Assembly: GCA_903901875.1 (NCBI GenBank)
Contig: CAIUSO010000015.1
Coordinates: 1 to 49,827, forward strand
Direction of reading: 5' to 3'
Source of the DNA: an uncultured Geobacteraceae bacterium
GTDB lineage: Bacteria > Desulfobacterota > Desulfuromonadia > Geobacterales > Pseudopelobacteraceae
Length of the DNA stretch: 49,827 nucleotides
The notes below the pieces were generated by a model. It was given only the letters and a program-made list of their open reading frames with translations, did no database searches and was not told where the DNA came from. Numbering within the stretch: position 1 is the stretch's first letter; each line of letters opens with the position of its first letter. Shown here in pieces: positions 18,101 through 25,860 of the stretch. A program made the position numbers and the translations under genes.

Positions 18101-18713
18101 CGGCAACGGTTGCCGTAACCGGCTTGGTAGAGAGTGACGGCATGGCCAGATGGAGCGAGAACTCCTTGAGTCCCACCTGACGCTCCGGTTCTGCTGTACG
18201 ATAACGGACGGCCACCTGTTCAACATCCACTGTTAACCTGACATCCACCGGCAACGGAAGATCAAATGTCTGGATGCTCTGGAGGGTCTCCGCCAACCGG
18301 GTCAACGGATCCTTGGTCGATGGCGGCTGCGGCGGCGATGGCGGTCCGGGGGCAAGCTCGGCATCAATGCCACGTACTCTCACAGCCACCCCCACACCGA
18401 AGCGACCGGTAGCATCACGCCCGACCGAGGGAGCGACTTCGACCTGCCCCACACCCGCTGAGAGCAGTGGAGCCGGCCCCTTACCCAGCTTGAGCCCGCT
18501 CAATTTCAGACCATCGTGCCACCCGGCAGACAGGGTGGACCAGCTCACCTGCCGTCCCATCGCTCGTGACAGGATCGGCTTCATTTTGCCCTGTACCATT
18601 GGAGAGCTGCACAACGTGGGGAGCAGAGCCACCAGAAGACACACGCCAAGCAGGCAGAGACCGGATATTTTTGCCGATAGCTTGAGAAATGGTTTCAGAT
18701 GTATGTTAGCCAT
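15114..18713 (-). CDS. AsmA/YdbH-like giant envelope protein
   Basis: The product is 1199 residues. An N-terminal membrane anchor (ISGLCLLGVCLLVALLPTLC) is followed by MGRQVSWSTLSAGWHDGLKLSGLKLG, cut here to show its two halves: MGRQVSWSTLSAGW and HDGLKLSGLKLG, typical of AsmA-type N-termini. The remainder is a long series of beta-strand repeats, as in AsmA/YdbH/TamB bridge-like lipid-transfer proteins that span the periplasm in Gram-negative bacteria. A C-terminal segment (LSFDL-like amphipathic strands, KGAPVDLPKVDRLRISELPL) fits the YdbH-type end. It is the first gene of the five-gene operon; the next gene is a lipoprotein with a YdbL-like tail, which supports a YdbH-like role. Translation starts at ATG 18713, which has no good Shine-Dalgarno site at normal spacing. 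Confidence 0.85.
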   Translation of the reverse strand: MANIHLKPFLKLSAKISGLCLLGVCLLVALLPTLCSSPMVQGKMKPILSRAMGRQVSWSTLSAGWHDGLKLSGLKLGKGPAPLLSAGVGQVEVAPSVGRDATGRFGVGVAVRVRGIDAELAPGPPSPPQPPSTKDPLTRLAETLQSIQTFDLPLPVDVRLTVDVEQVAVRYRTAEPERQVGLKEFSLHLAMPSLSTKPVTATVAGMVSVNGRSRGTVECSAMIRNLVSAARRVNLSVAEFAVTTMLPGATISLTGGLRRSEGVVTHGSFNLPALQAVLSPFLSPHSPKVGGDLGITLRAKMDDQQNVQASVQCDGTALSVTDQWPQSEPVGPFNVSLQQRVTTSQRGERVDFPDGRLQLPGLLDMFWHASVDHPTASGRSLEVTVGPVKLDVGGVYALLEPLLPPSLPVTDIAGELSLSSLQLRLAGTENRGNLVIRELAVALPRLQLHTDTGSLDADDLFVSIDSGTFPLRAALPVRGDAVLRWGVRQALRSGKEPLTLKGAGGEMTLGATDLDLKSSSPRHVAATVALSQKFDLESGSFGTLGAVQKFHEQLRLAVRANAQGDLSADLPECELTAASLLVNTPGKKMVPVPFSVSFNAAGFNLSAAKGAQPTVQRVTADIGAGDAVRLTGEGSRPLQTPGAITAHGAVQVDLKRLFPVIAPFVPVGLGGEGRVTAEWNLAAPVTETVPASGNNPLQKVRDILAKFDSVTWGVTLDSVSASIPTSKGVVRVSGVQTASPLRFASSRTGERITIDGKVLFDGLSGLVGSGGEMAPQHGMVRMGGELRGWKELYLNEEVRMEPFVVQQEGELNVSRIDSLFDEKEPFTPATLARRLDAILFATFDGKFSSALKPLLPGLDLAGHAAGNLRVDLNGGRDVGFGCAVKTDDFGVRLANGTAVEGIHADVVINRVYGLARVAEKENWLPLSASLVRPSPASLAPVGAADIIGRIKNDLHGDVSGSRSFTVRRVLTKVSGVPLELTSLEGDLLFTREKTGLGFFQADLLGGTVLAHGVVDLVPEIPTVSASSSFSHLDISRMQVKQQGKKTNNEDAEISGEVGLTAPLTPEQRDLFEQLRLAVTIRKIGANTLEQALYALDPNERNEQMVAQRKLLRIGSLKGLRAVAVDGAFSIEGEALVKGAPVDLPKVDRLRISELPLRQDLAAQRGSIMSLRSILDLVRADTLVFGQHGEVTLKRRGYAQ

Positions 18714-18737
18714 TAGTAACGCTCATAACCATCCTCT
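18706..18737 (-). promoter_or_regulatory. Six-codon leader ORF overlapping the AsmA-like start
   Basis: On the minus strand, ATGAGCGTTACTAATGGCTAA (18726-18706) encodes MSVTNG and contains the AsmA-like ATG (18713) out of frame. The only good ribosome-binding site (AGAGG, about 18737-18733) is spaced for the mini-ORF rather than for the large gene. An in-frame stop lies just upstream of 18713, so no earlier start exists for the large gene. Translational coupling through the leader is inferred. Confidence 0.4.
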
Positions 18738-18776
18738 GTGATTACAGCAAAATACCCTAATTTCCACCCTTGGTGC

Positions 18777-18803
18777 AACGTCAATTGTTTTTGTATTGAC
18801 GTT
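18777..18803. promoter_or_regulatory. Inverted repeat with back-to-back -35-like TTGACG in the divergent promoter region
   Basis: AACGTCAAT (18777-18785) and ATTGACGTT (18795-18803) are perfect 9-bp inverted arms with a 9-bp spacer. Each arm contains TTGACG, pointing toward the AsmA-like operon on the minus strand and the subtilase gene on the plus strand. The -10 sequences at standard spacing are weak. It could be a pair of divergent promoters or a binding site for a dimeric regulator. Confidence 0.35.
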
Positions 18804-18858
18804 TTTTCACGATAAGTTCAGCATTGACGATGAAGAATACACTTTCCGGGAGAATTCC

Positions 18859-21396
18859 ATGAAAATATACAGGTGGCTCGTGGTAACCATTCTGGTTATT
18901 GCGGGGTGTGGTAATGTTGAAACCGGCGGTTCTTCGCTTCAATCCGCTTCAATCGATTCGGTAGCGACAGTGGTCTCTTCTCCGTCAACGGAAGAGGTGG
19001 TTCCCGGTGAGCTGATTGTGGTGTTCAATCCGTCCACAACCCCGGAAGTTGCGAAATCGGTACATAAGTCGGTGGGGAGTATTGTGAGCGGAGCTACGAT
19101 TCTTCAGGATTTTTCTGATCTGGGAATTGCCCACATTAAGGTGCCTGCCGGCATGACCGACGCCGAAGCCGTCCAGATGTACCTTAAATCAGGAATGGTA
19201 AGCTCGGTGGAACCAAATACCATTATCAAAATTAAAACGAATTCCGCACCAGTGATTCCCACTGATCAGTATTATAGTAACAGCGAATGGAATATGCCGA
19301 TGATTTCGGCTCCCACCGCCTGGCAGACAACGACCGGTTCCACCACGGTCATCATCGGAACCATTGACTCCGGCATTGAATCAACCCATCCCGACCTAGC
19401 CGCCAACTGGTCCGGTTACTGGTTCAACTCAATTACCGGCTCCAGCACCACAGCCCCCTTGGACGACAACAGCCACGGCACCCATGTGGCCGGTATCATG
19501 GGTGCCCAGGGTAACAACGGCATCGGAGTGAGCGGTGTCAACTGGAATACCAAAATAGCCGCCTGCAGGTTCATAGGATCAAATGGCAGCGGCACCACTG
19601 CCAATGCAATCGCATGCGTAAATTATTTCAACAAATTGCGTTCACAAGGAGTCAATATTGTTGCGGTCAACAGCAGCTGGGGCTCCCCCTCCTACTCACA
19701 GGCTTTGGCAACGGCCATGGGTGCCGAACCACGTATTCTTCACATTGCGGCTGCCGGAAACAGCACCCTGAACAATGATGCCACCCCCACCTATCCCTCA
19801 TCGTATCAGCTTCCCAATCTGATCAGTGTGGCGGCAACCAGCAAAACCGACACTCTCTCTAGCTACTCGGATTGGGGACGCCGCTCTGTGGGCGTCGGAG
19901 CACCCGGCGACAGCATCATGAGTACGGTACCGGGGAAAACCTACAGCCTGAAATCAGGCACTTCGATGGCGGCACCCCACGTTGCAGGTATTGTGGGGCT
20001 TCTGTACGCTGCAAACCCAACCATGACAGCAACGGCGGCACGTAATCTCCTGCTCTCTTCCGGTGACGTCACTGCCACCCTGAGCAGCACCACCATCACG
20101 GGTAAACGTGTCAATGCCGCCTCCGCTCTGGCGTGCAGCAACAAACAGTCTTTTTCTGTGATTAAAACCCCGGCGTCCCTGACGGCAGGTTCCCCGGCAA
20201 CGTTCACCGTGCTGAGCGTGAATTGCGCCGAACCGGTTGGCCCCATTACCGTCACTTCAACTGCCCAGGGAAGGGTATATACGGTAACCAATACCGATGG
20301 CATCGCAACGTTCACCTACACGCCGACGACCACCACCGACACCCTGTCGTTTTCTTCGGATAGCGGAAGTGATGAAGTCACCATATCCCCCCCCACCTTC
20401 CTGTCTGTTCTCCCCACCGCCTTCACCAAGGGGCAGATTGTCTCCAAACAGTTGACAGGTTCGGGCGGTTCCGCGCCCTATACTTTTTCCGCAACCTCTC
20501 TACCGGCCGGCTTAACCCTCTCCACGGCGGGAAAATTATCCGGTACCGTTTCCGCTACCGGCACCCTCAACTGCACTTTCTTCATTACCGATTCCCGCTC
20601 GGTTCAGGTTAAAAGATCGGTGACCATTACGGTTAATGCAGCACCGGCAATCACGTCAAGCAGCCTCAGCTCGGGTAATGTGGGCATGGCATACAGCCAG
20701 ACAATGGCAGCCTCCGGTGGAACCGCCCCCCTCACCTGGAGAACGACCTCATCGGTGGGCGGATTGTCACTGAGTTCGGCAGGAGCACTGTCCGGCACCC
20801 CAACGTCGGTTGGAACGACCTCCTACAACGTCACCGTCACCGACGCGAACGGCATTACGGCCACCAAGGCCCTTTCGCTGGTAATTCTGGCAAAGCCTGA
20901 CATCACAACGGTTCTCTCCACCTATGAACAGGGGCAGACCGTTTCCATTCAACTCGCGGGAACCGGCGGCAGCTCCCCCTACAAATATTCGGGTACGCTA
21001 CCGGCAGGATTGAGTATGTCGAGTGGCGGATTGATTACCGGTACATTTACCACTTCCGGTACGGTGGCAAGCACCATAACCCTCACCGACGCAAAAGGGG
21101 TAATGATCACAAAGACCTTCACCTTCACCATGGCGACTGCGCCAAGAATCACCACCACGTCACTCGCGGCAGGTAAAACAGCCACCGCCTATACGAAAAC
21201 ATTTACGGTCTCCGGCGGAACAGCTGCCTATAAATGGACGTCGGTAAGTTCGGTGCCCGGCTTGATACTCAGTTCAGCGGGAGTGCTCTCCGGTAAACCG
21301 TCTACGACAGGAACCTATTCCTACATAATCAAAGTGACCGATGCCAAGGGGGTAAGTGCCACGGTCACCCTGCCGCTTACGATCACTAAAGCATAA
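18859..21396 (+). CDS. Subtilisin-like serine protease lipoprotein with Ig-like repeats
   Basis: The product is about 845 residues. The ATG at 18859, with GGGAG about 7 bases upstream, gives a lipoprotein signal (MKIYRWLVVTILVIAGC); upstream in-frame codons extend into the promoter region. An inhibitor-I9-like propeptide (PGELIVVFNPST, VSSVEPNTI) precedes the S8 peptidase domain. Its catalytic triad is in GTIDSGIESTHPDL (Asp), NSHGTHVAGIMG (His) and SGTSMAAPHVAG (Ser). After about residue 430 come four or so putative Ig (He_PIG-type) modules with PAGLTLSTAGKLSGT and LSSAGVLSGKPSTTGTYSY. It is likely anchored in the outer membrane and acts on extracellular or envelope proteins. It is transcribed divergently from the AsmA/CHAT operon. 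Confidence 0.94.
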   Translation: MKIYRWLVVTILVIAGCGNVETGGSSLQSASIDSVATVVSSPSTEEVVPGELIVVFNPSTTPEVAKSVHKSVGSIVSGATILQDFSDLGIAHIKVPAGMTDAEAVQMYLKSGMVSSVEPNTIIKIKTNSAPVIPTDQYYSNSEWNMPMISAPTAWQTTTGSTTVIIGTIDSGIESTHPDLAANWSGYWFNSITGSSTTAPLDDNSHGTHVAGIMGAQGNNGIGVSGVNWNTKIAACRFIGSNGSGTTANAIACVNYFNKLRSQGVNIVAVNSSWGSPSYSQALATAMGAEPRILHIAAAGNSTLNNDATPTYPSSYQLPNLISVAATSKTDTLSSYSDWGRRSVGVGAPGDSIMSTVPGKTYSLKSGTSMAAPHVAGIVGLLYAANPTMTATAARNLLLSSGDVTATLSSTTITGKRVNAASALACSNKQSFSVIKTPASLTAGSPATFTVLSVNCAEPVGPITVTSTAQGRVYTVTNTDGIATFTYTPTTTTDTLSFSSDSGSDEVTISPPTFLSVLPTAFTKGQIVSKQLTGSGGSAPYTFSATSLPAGLTLSTAGKLSGTVSATGTLNCTFFITDSRSVQVKRSVTITVNAAPAITSSSLSSGNVGMAYSQTMAASGGTAPLTWRTTSSVGGLSLSSAGALSGTPTSVGTTSYNVTVTDANGITATKALSLVILAKPDITTVLSTYEQGQTVSIQLAGTGGSSPYKYSGTLPAGLSMSSGGLITGTFTTSGTVASTITLTDAKGVMITKTFTFTMATAPRITTTSLAAGKTATAYTKTFTVSGGTAAYKWTSVSSVPGLILSSAGVLSGKPSTTGTYSYIIKVTDAKGVSATVTLPLTITKA

Positions 21397-21450
21397 TCGG
21401 CACCCTTTCCACGTATTCCGGCACCGTCATCCATAGAAAGGTATCTATTC

Positions 21451-21639
21451 AGTAAGGAGGCTGGCAATAATAAGTTGAACAAGATTACGCTCAGATTTTG
21501 GTCAGATTTGGCCGGAGCGATTGAACAAAACCGCAGGCGTAGCAGAGCTACGTTGAGGATTTTGTGATTGAGCTACGGTCAAAGATGGCCGGAAGATGTG
21601 ATGCAAGATGCTCATGTTATTGCTGCCAGCCTCCTAACT
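21451..21639. repeat. MITE-like palindromic element with AGTWAGGAGGCTGGCA termini
   Basis: The 189-bp element has terminal inverted repeats AGTAAGGAGGCTGGCA (21451-21466) and, on the other strand, AGTTAGGAGGCTGGCA (21639-21624), with further similarity inward. The interior contains an imperfect hairpin centred on GGCGTAGCAGAGCTACG (about 21537-21553) flanked by AAAACC/GGATTTT. No ORF is present. Structure and location in a non-coding gap fit a small non-autonomous mobile element or a dispersed palindromic repeat. Confidence 0.6.
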
Positions 21640-21865
21640 GTCACCAGAATCACCAGTCCTACATTTTATCTTACAAATCCAGCGCCACTCCTATAGCTGA
21701 TGTAAGATTAATACCGACTTGATTAATTCGGAAAAAACCTATAAACGGCTATGCGTGGAAAAGTGTCACGAGGAGTGAATGGTTAATGAAAAAACCCGTT
21801 TAAAAAAACGCTGGTGGATGCAGCTGTATTGTCCTACCGAATCAGAAGCAGGATAGTTCGTAATT
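21640..21865. other. Non-coding gap, nothing recognised
   Basis: This AT-richer stretch lies between two repeat elements upstream of the hybrid kinase gene. I checked for a cyclic-di-GMP (GEMM) riboswitch around 21745-21790 (aacggctatgcgtgg, gtgtcacgaggagtg) and could not fold the conserved core. No ORF, tRNA or terminator is evident. It may hold the kinase promoter. Confidence 0.3.
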
Positions 21866-21870
21866 CTGTA

Positions 21871-21989
21871 TTGCAATCAAGATGACATTAAAACATTGGT
21901 GTACATATGACATACACCCCAATGTGGCGAACAGCAAAAGGCGGGCGTATGGCCATACGCCCCTACGAGTGGTGTCATCTTGATTGCAA
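21871..21989. mobile_element. MITE-like element, copy 2 (complete, 119 bp)
   Basis: Perfect 17-bp terminal inverted repeats TTGCAATCAAGATGACA (21871-21887) and TGTCATCTTGATTGCAA (21973-21989) bound the element. Inside is the same sequence as copy 1 (928-1003) and a perfect 20-bp palindrome at 21943-21962 (GGGCGTATGGCCATACGCCC). There is no coding capacity, so mobility would need a transposase in trans. Its right end is 24 bases from the ATG of the hybrid kinase gene, so it forms part of that gene's leader. Confidence 0.75.
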
Positions 21990-22013
21990 CAGGGAATAAG
22001 GAATCCAGCCAAT

Positions 22014-25000
22014 ATGAATTGTGACTCACGGGATAAAGAATATTTAAAAGAGCTCACCATTCTTTTTGTTGAGGATAATGACGACATTTTCGAGCAGGGC
22101 GTTCAGTTCCTGTCCCGAATCGTCACCTCTGTGCTGACGGCAAAAGACGGAAGGGAGGGGCTGAGACTCTATCAAGCAGGTCAGCCGGATATAGTGATAA
22201 CCGACATCCATATGCCCCACATGGATGGTCTCACCATGGCAACAGAGATTCGCCGACAGGACAAGTCAGTACCGATTATTGTCATGACCGGTTTCGAACA
22301 GGTGGAATACCTCAAGCGGATAGTCGATATCGGCGTGGACAAATACTTGACCAAACCGGTCAATCTGCCCCAGCTTCATAACGTCCTGCTTGAATGTGCC
22401 CATAGTTTGAGAGTTGAACGGCAGCTACAGGAAAGCGAAGAGCGTTTCCGACATATGTTTGAAGAATCACCGGATGCACACCTGTTACTGAGCGATGGAA
22501 TCTTCATTGACTGTAATAAAGCCGCTGAGCAATTGCTGAGAAGTGATCGAAAGCAGATCTGTGGTCAGCGTCCCGATTATTTTTTCCCGATGTCACAGCC
22601 GGATGGGAGGGTGTCATCGGATGTGATTAATGAAAGCATTATCGAGGCAAACCGGTCAGGGAAGGCCAGCTATGAGATGCTCCGGCAACGTCAGGATGGC
22701 AGCCTGTTCTGGGCAGACATCTCGTTGAACGCTATCACCATGCAGGGGCGCACGATGCTGTTTGCCAGCTGGCGTGACATTAGCCAGCGAAAAGAGTTGG
22801 AAGTAAAACTTCACGAAAGCCACAAACAGTTAACTGACATTTCCCGCCAGCTGCCGGGCGTCGTATTCCAATACCGGCTGTTTCCAGATGGGACTTCATG
22901 CTTCCCCTATGCCAGTAACGCACTCCATCAGATATTTGGCCTTACTCCTGAGCAGGTCCGTCATGATGCCTCCGCGCTGTTTTCTCTCATCCATCCTGAT
23001 AACCAGGAGCAGGTGACGGCCACCTTAATGGCTTCGGCCTCTACCTTTGAGCCATGGTGGTGTGAATACCGCATTATTCCTTCAGGCCTGGGGGAACGCT
23101 GGTGTTCAACTATCGCCCGGCCGGAACGGCTCGAAGATGCCAGTATCATCTGGCATGGCTTTACCACCGACATTACGGAAAAAAAGGATATGGAAACCCG
23201 GTTGCGCACAGCAACTGAAGCGGCGCACACCCTGGACGGCCTCTCATCGCTTGTCTGCGTCATTGACGAAAAGGGCACCATCACCACGAGCAATCAGGCG
23301 TGGGACCATTTTATGGAGGAGCTTAACGAGCGAAACGAAGGATTGTACAGTGGCACAGATTATTTTTCCATTTGTCGGTCTCACCTCAATGTGCCGGAAC
23401 AGACCGTCAACAACCTGCTCACCGGCATCAAAAATGTGCTGAGCGGAACGCTCACTGAATTTGCCCTCGACTTTCAGTCCAGCATTGCTGAAACAGAGCG
23501 CTGGTACTCCTGCAAAATTACCCCCTTCATCCACCGGGAAGGGAAGTATGCCGTCACCGCCCATATTGACATCACCGTACGCAAGGAAATGGAAGCTGAG
23601 CTGGTTCAGGCCAAAGAGCAGGCCGAAGCGGGCAGCAAGGCCAAAAGTTCATTCCTTGCCACCATGAGCCACGAGATCCGCACCCCCCTGAATGGGTTAC
23701 TCGGTATGAATGCAATGCTGTTGGAAACCAGATTAACTCCGGAGCAGAAGGAGTTTGCCGAGATTGTCCGCAAAAGTAGCGAAAATCTGTTAACAATTGT
23801 TAACGAGATCCTCGATTTCTCAAAAATCGAATCGGGCAAACTGGAGCTGGAAGACCTTGATTTCGACCTGCGTGTTACGCTGGAAGATGTTGCAGAATTG
23901 CTCGCACTCCGTGCAGAATCAACCGACCTTGAATTGATCTGCCGTATTGATCCGGCCGTACCATCCCATCTTCGGGGCGATCCGGGAAGACTTCGGCAGA
24001 TTCTCACCAATCTGGTTGGTAACGCCATCAAGTTTACCCGCAAGGGTGAGGTCGTAATCAGCACGTCTCTTAAAGAAGAAGCGGACAGTGACGTTGTCAT
24101 TCTTGTTGAAGTGCATGATACGGGCATCGGTATTGCGGGAGATCGCATTTCTGCTATTTTTGATCCCTTTACCCAGGCAGATGGCAGTACCACCCGGCAG
24201 TTCGGTGGTACCGGTCTTGGACTGGCAATCAGTAAACAGCTTGCACACTTGATGGGTGGTGAAATCGGTGTAACGAGCGAAGTGGGAAATGGCTCAACAT
24301 TCTGGTTTACCGTGCGCCTCGGCAAACAGCCTGCTCTCAATATAGCACTCTACAAATCTCTGCACCTCGCCGGACAGCCAGACCTCACCAAAGAGCGGAT
24401 TCTTGTGGTTGATGACAATGCCACAAATCGCATCCTGATGAAAACCCTGCTGAAACATTGGGGATGTCGTCACGAAGTGGCCGCCGATGGGGCTGAAGGA
24501 CTGGTGATGCTTCGCGAAGCGGTACGTGCCGGTGATCCGTTCCGCATCGCCATACTTGACCAAGAGATGCCTGACATGGATGGAACAGATCTTGGCACAC
24601 GTATCAAAGCAGACCCGGAGATATCATCGACTCTCATGGTCATGTTGACCTCGATTGCCCAAAAAGGTGATACCGCTATTTTGGAGCGGATCGGGTTCGC
24701 CGGATATCTGCATAAGCCGGTACGGCAGGCACAGCTTTACGACTGTCTGGAGCTGGCGTTGGCCAGGGAAAGTGGTAAAGAAGTCGGTGCGCCACCGGCA
24801 CAGGGCATCATTACACGGCACATAATTGCTGAATCGGGTCGCCCGGGAGTCCGTATTCTTCTGGCGGAAGATAATATTATCAACCAGAAAGTCGCCCAGC
24901 ATATGTTGAAGAAACTCGGTTACCGGGTTGATGTTGTTGCAGACGGTCAAGAGGCGGTACGAGCACTGAAACTGATTAACTATGATCTGGTTCTCATGGA

Positions 25001-25604
25001 TTGCCAAATGCCGGTTATGACCGGTTTTGAGGCAACCGAAGTTATTCGAACCGACCGTTGCGGCGTATTGAACAATGCCGTGCCGATCGTAGCCATGACA
25101 GCTAACGCAACCTTGGGTGACCGTGAGAAATGCCTTGATGTCGGCATGAATGACTACCTCTCAAAACCGGTCACAAAAGAAAAATTAGCTGAAGTACTCG
25201 AAAAATGGCTGGCGCTGGACTCCATCCAGGTTGCCCATACCCAGTCGGTTGAGGGACAACTCAGTTCCCATGAACTGTTTGACAAACAATGGTTTCTGGA
25301 GAAAATGGAGGATGACGTTGAGTTCATGGGGAAAATACTTTGGGAGGCACTCCAGAAACTACCAGCGGAACTTGAGGAATTGCGAAAGCTTTGTGCTGGT
25401 ACAGATGCGTGGGCCATTCGCTGCAAGGCACATTCTCTCAAATGGATCGCAGCCAACATCGGTGCCAATGCCCTGAGGGATGTTTGTCTAAGAATTGAAA
25501 CGGCCGCGAAAGAAACAGATATAGACACGGCGGGAGAGCTGTTGCCTGAGCTGAATCATGTGGCAAAGATCACCATAGATTTGATTGAAGCAGAACTTTC
25601 ATGA
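22014..25604 (+). CDS. Hybrid sensor histidine kinase (REC-PAS-PAS-PAS-HisKA-HATPase-REC-REC-HPt)
   Basis: The product is about 1196 residues and has no membrane segment, so it is cytoplasmic. Domains in order: REC (~10-125, DIVITDIHMPHMDG); three PAS-type modules (~135-260, 270-395, 400-525); HisKA with the phosphoacceptor His in MSHEIRTPLN near residue 552; HATPase (NLVGNAIKF, DTGIGI, GGTGLGLAI). Two further REC domains follow (AILDQEMPDMDG and LVLMDCQMPVMTG), then an HPt domain with AHSLKW. The layout is BarA-like, with a full internal phosphorelay plus an N-terminal receiver that could take input from another kinase. I chose the ATG at 22014; the TTG at 21984 lies inside the terminal repeat of a MITE-like element. 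AGGGAATAAGGA upstream serves as ribosome-binding site. The gene converges with the cheB end of the chemosensory cluster. Confidence 0.93.
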   Translation: MNCDSRDKEYLKELTILFVEDNDDIFEQGVQFLSRIVTSVLTAKDGREGLRLYQAGQPDIVITDIHMPHMDGLTMATEIRRQDKSVPIIVMTGFEQVEYLKRIVDIGVDKYLTKPVNLPQLHNVLLECAHSLRVERQLQESEERFRHMFEESPDAHLLLSDGIFIDCNKAAEQLLRSDRKQICGQRPDYFFPMSQPDGRVSSDVINESIIEANRSGKASYEMLRQRQDGSLFWADISLNAITMQGRTMLFASWRDISQRKELEVKLHESHKQLTDISRQLPGVVFQYRLFPDGTSCFPYASNALHQIFGLTPEQVRHDASALFSLIHPDNQEQVTATLMASASTFEPWWCEYRIIPSGLGERWCSTIARPERLEDASIIWHGFTTDITEKKDMETRLRTATEAAHTLDGLSSLVCVIDEKGTITTSNQAWDHFMEELNERNEGLYSGTDYFSICRSHLNVPEQTVNNLLTGIKNVLSGTLTEFALDFQSSIAETERWYSCKITPFIHREGKYAVTAHIDITVRKEMEAELVQAKEQAEAGSKAKSSFLATMSHEIRTPLNGLLGMNAMLLETRLTPEQKEFAEIVRKSSENLLTIVNEILDFSKIESGKLELEDLDFDLRVTLEDVAELLALRAESTDLELICRIDPAVPSHLRGDPGRLRQILTNLVGNAIKFTRKGEVVISTSLKEEADSDVVILVEVHDTGIGIAGDRISAIFDPFTQADGSTTRQFGGTGLGLAISKQLAHLMGGEIGVTSEVGNGSTFWFTVRLGKQPALNIALYKSLHLAGQPDLTKERILVVDDNATNRILMKTLLKHWGCRHEVAADGAEGLVMLREAVRAGDPFRIAILDQEMPDMDGTDLGTRIKADPEISSTLMVMLTSIAQKGDTAILERIGFAGYLHKPVRQAQLYDCLELALARESGKEVGAPPAQGIITRHIIAESGRPGVRILLAEDNIINQKVAQHMLKKLGYRVDVVADGQEAVRALKLINYDLVLMDCQMPVMTGFEATEVIRTDRCGVLNNAVPIVAMTANATLGDREKCLDVGMNDYLSKPVTKEKLAEVLEKWLALDSIQVAHTQSVEGQLSSHELFDKQWFLEKMEDDVEFMGKILWEALQKLPAELEELRKLCAGTDAWAIRCKAHSLKWIAANIGANALRDVCLRIETAAKETDIDTAGELLPELNHVAKITIDLIEAELS

Positions 25605-25860
25605 CGATATATGGATGACAATCTATTTGCAAGTGGCTTTGTAGTATCGCTACTTTTTGTTACGGTGCCATTAATCCTCACAAATTATTGTTGCCCCTTT
25701 TTCCCCATAGTTCTATAAATCTGCTTCGACCTTCTGGTGATGGCGTCTGCGTCGAACTGCGCATCTGTCCATTTGGAGAAAATGGCCCGACGTTTTCCCC
25801 CACCCGAGGGGGGGAGACGCTCATTGCCCAGGTTCAGGGGAAGAAATTACATTGCCGGCA
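25605..25860. other. Convergent intergenic gap with C/G-run dyad
   Basis: This gap separates the hybrid kinase (+) and cheB (-) ends. Near 25795-25815 a TTTTCCCCC...GGGGGGGA dyad could act as a terminator for either side. The sequence up to GAAATTAC (~25850) resembles the end of the element at 1738-1855. No gene is seen. Confidence 0.35.

Noticed and set aside
6249..18713. Type III-E CRISPR-associated TPR-CHAT system
   Set aside because: There is no gRAMP/Cas7-11 gene, no CRISPR array, and the CHAT protein has a signal peptide and propeller domain.
21740..21800. Cyclic-di-GMP (GEMM) riboswitch upstream of the hybrid kinase
   Set aside because: Some short pieces look similar, but the conserved GEMM core and tetraloop-receptor stems could not be built.
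21842..22087. 81-codon minus-strand ORF upstream of the hybrid kinase
   Set aside because: It runs through the MITE-like element and into the start of the kinase on the opposite strand; no domain or ribosome-binding site.
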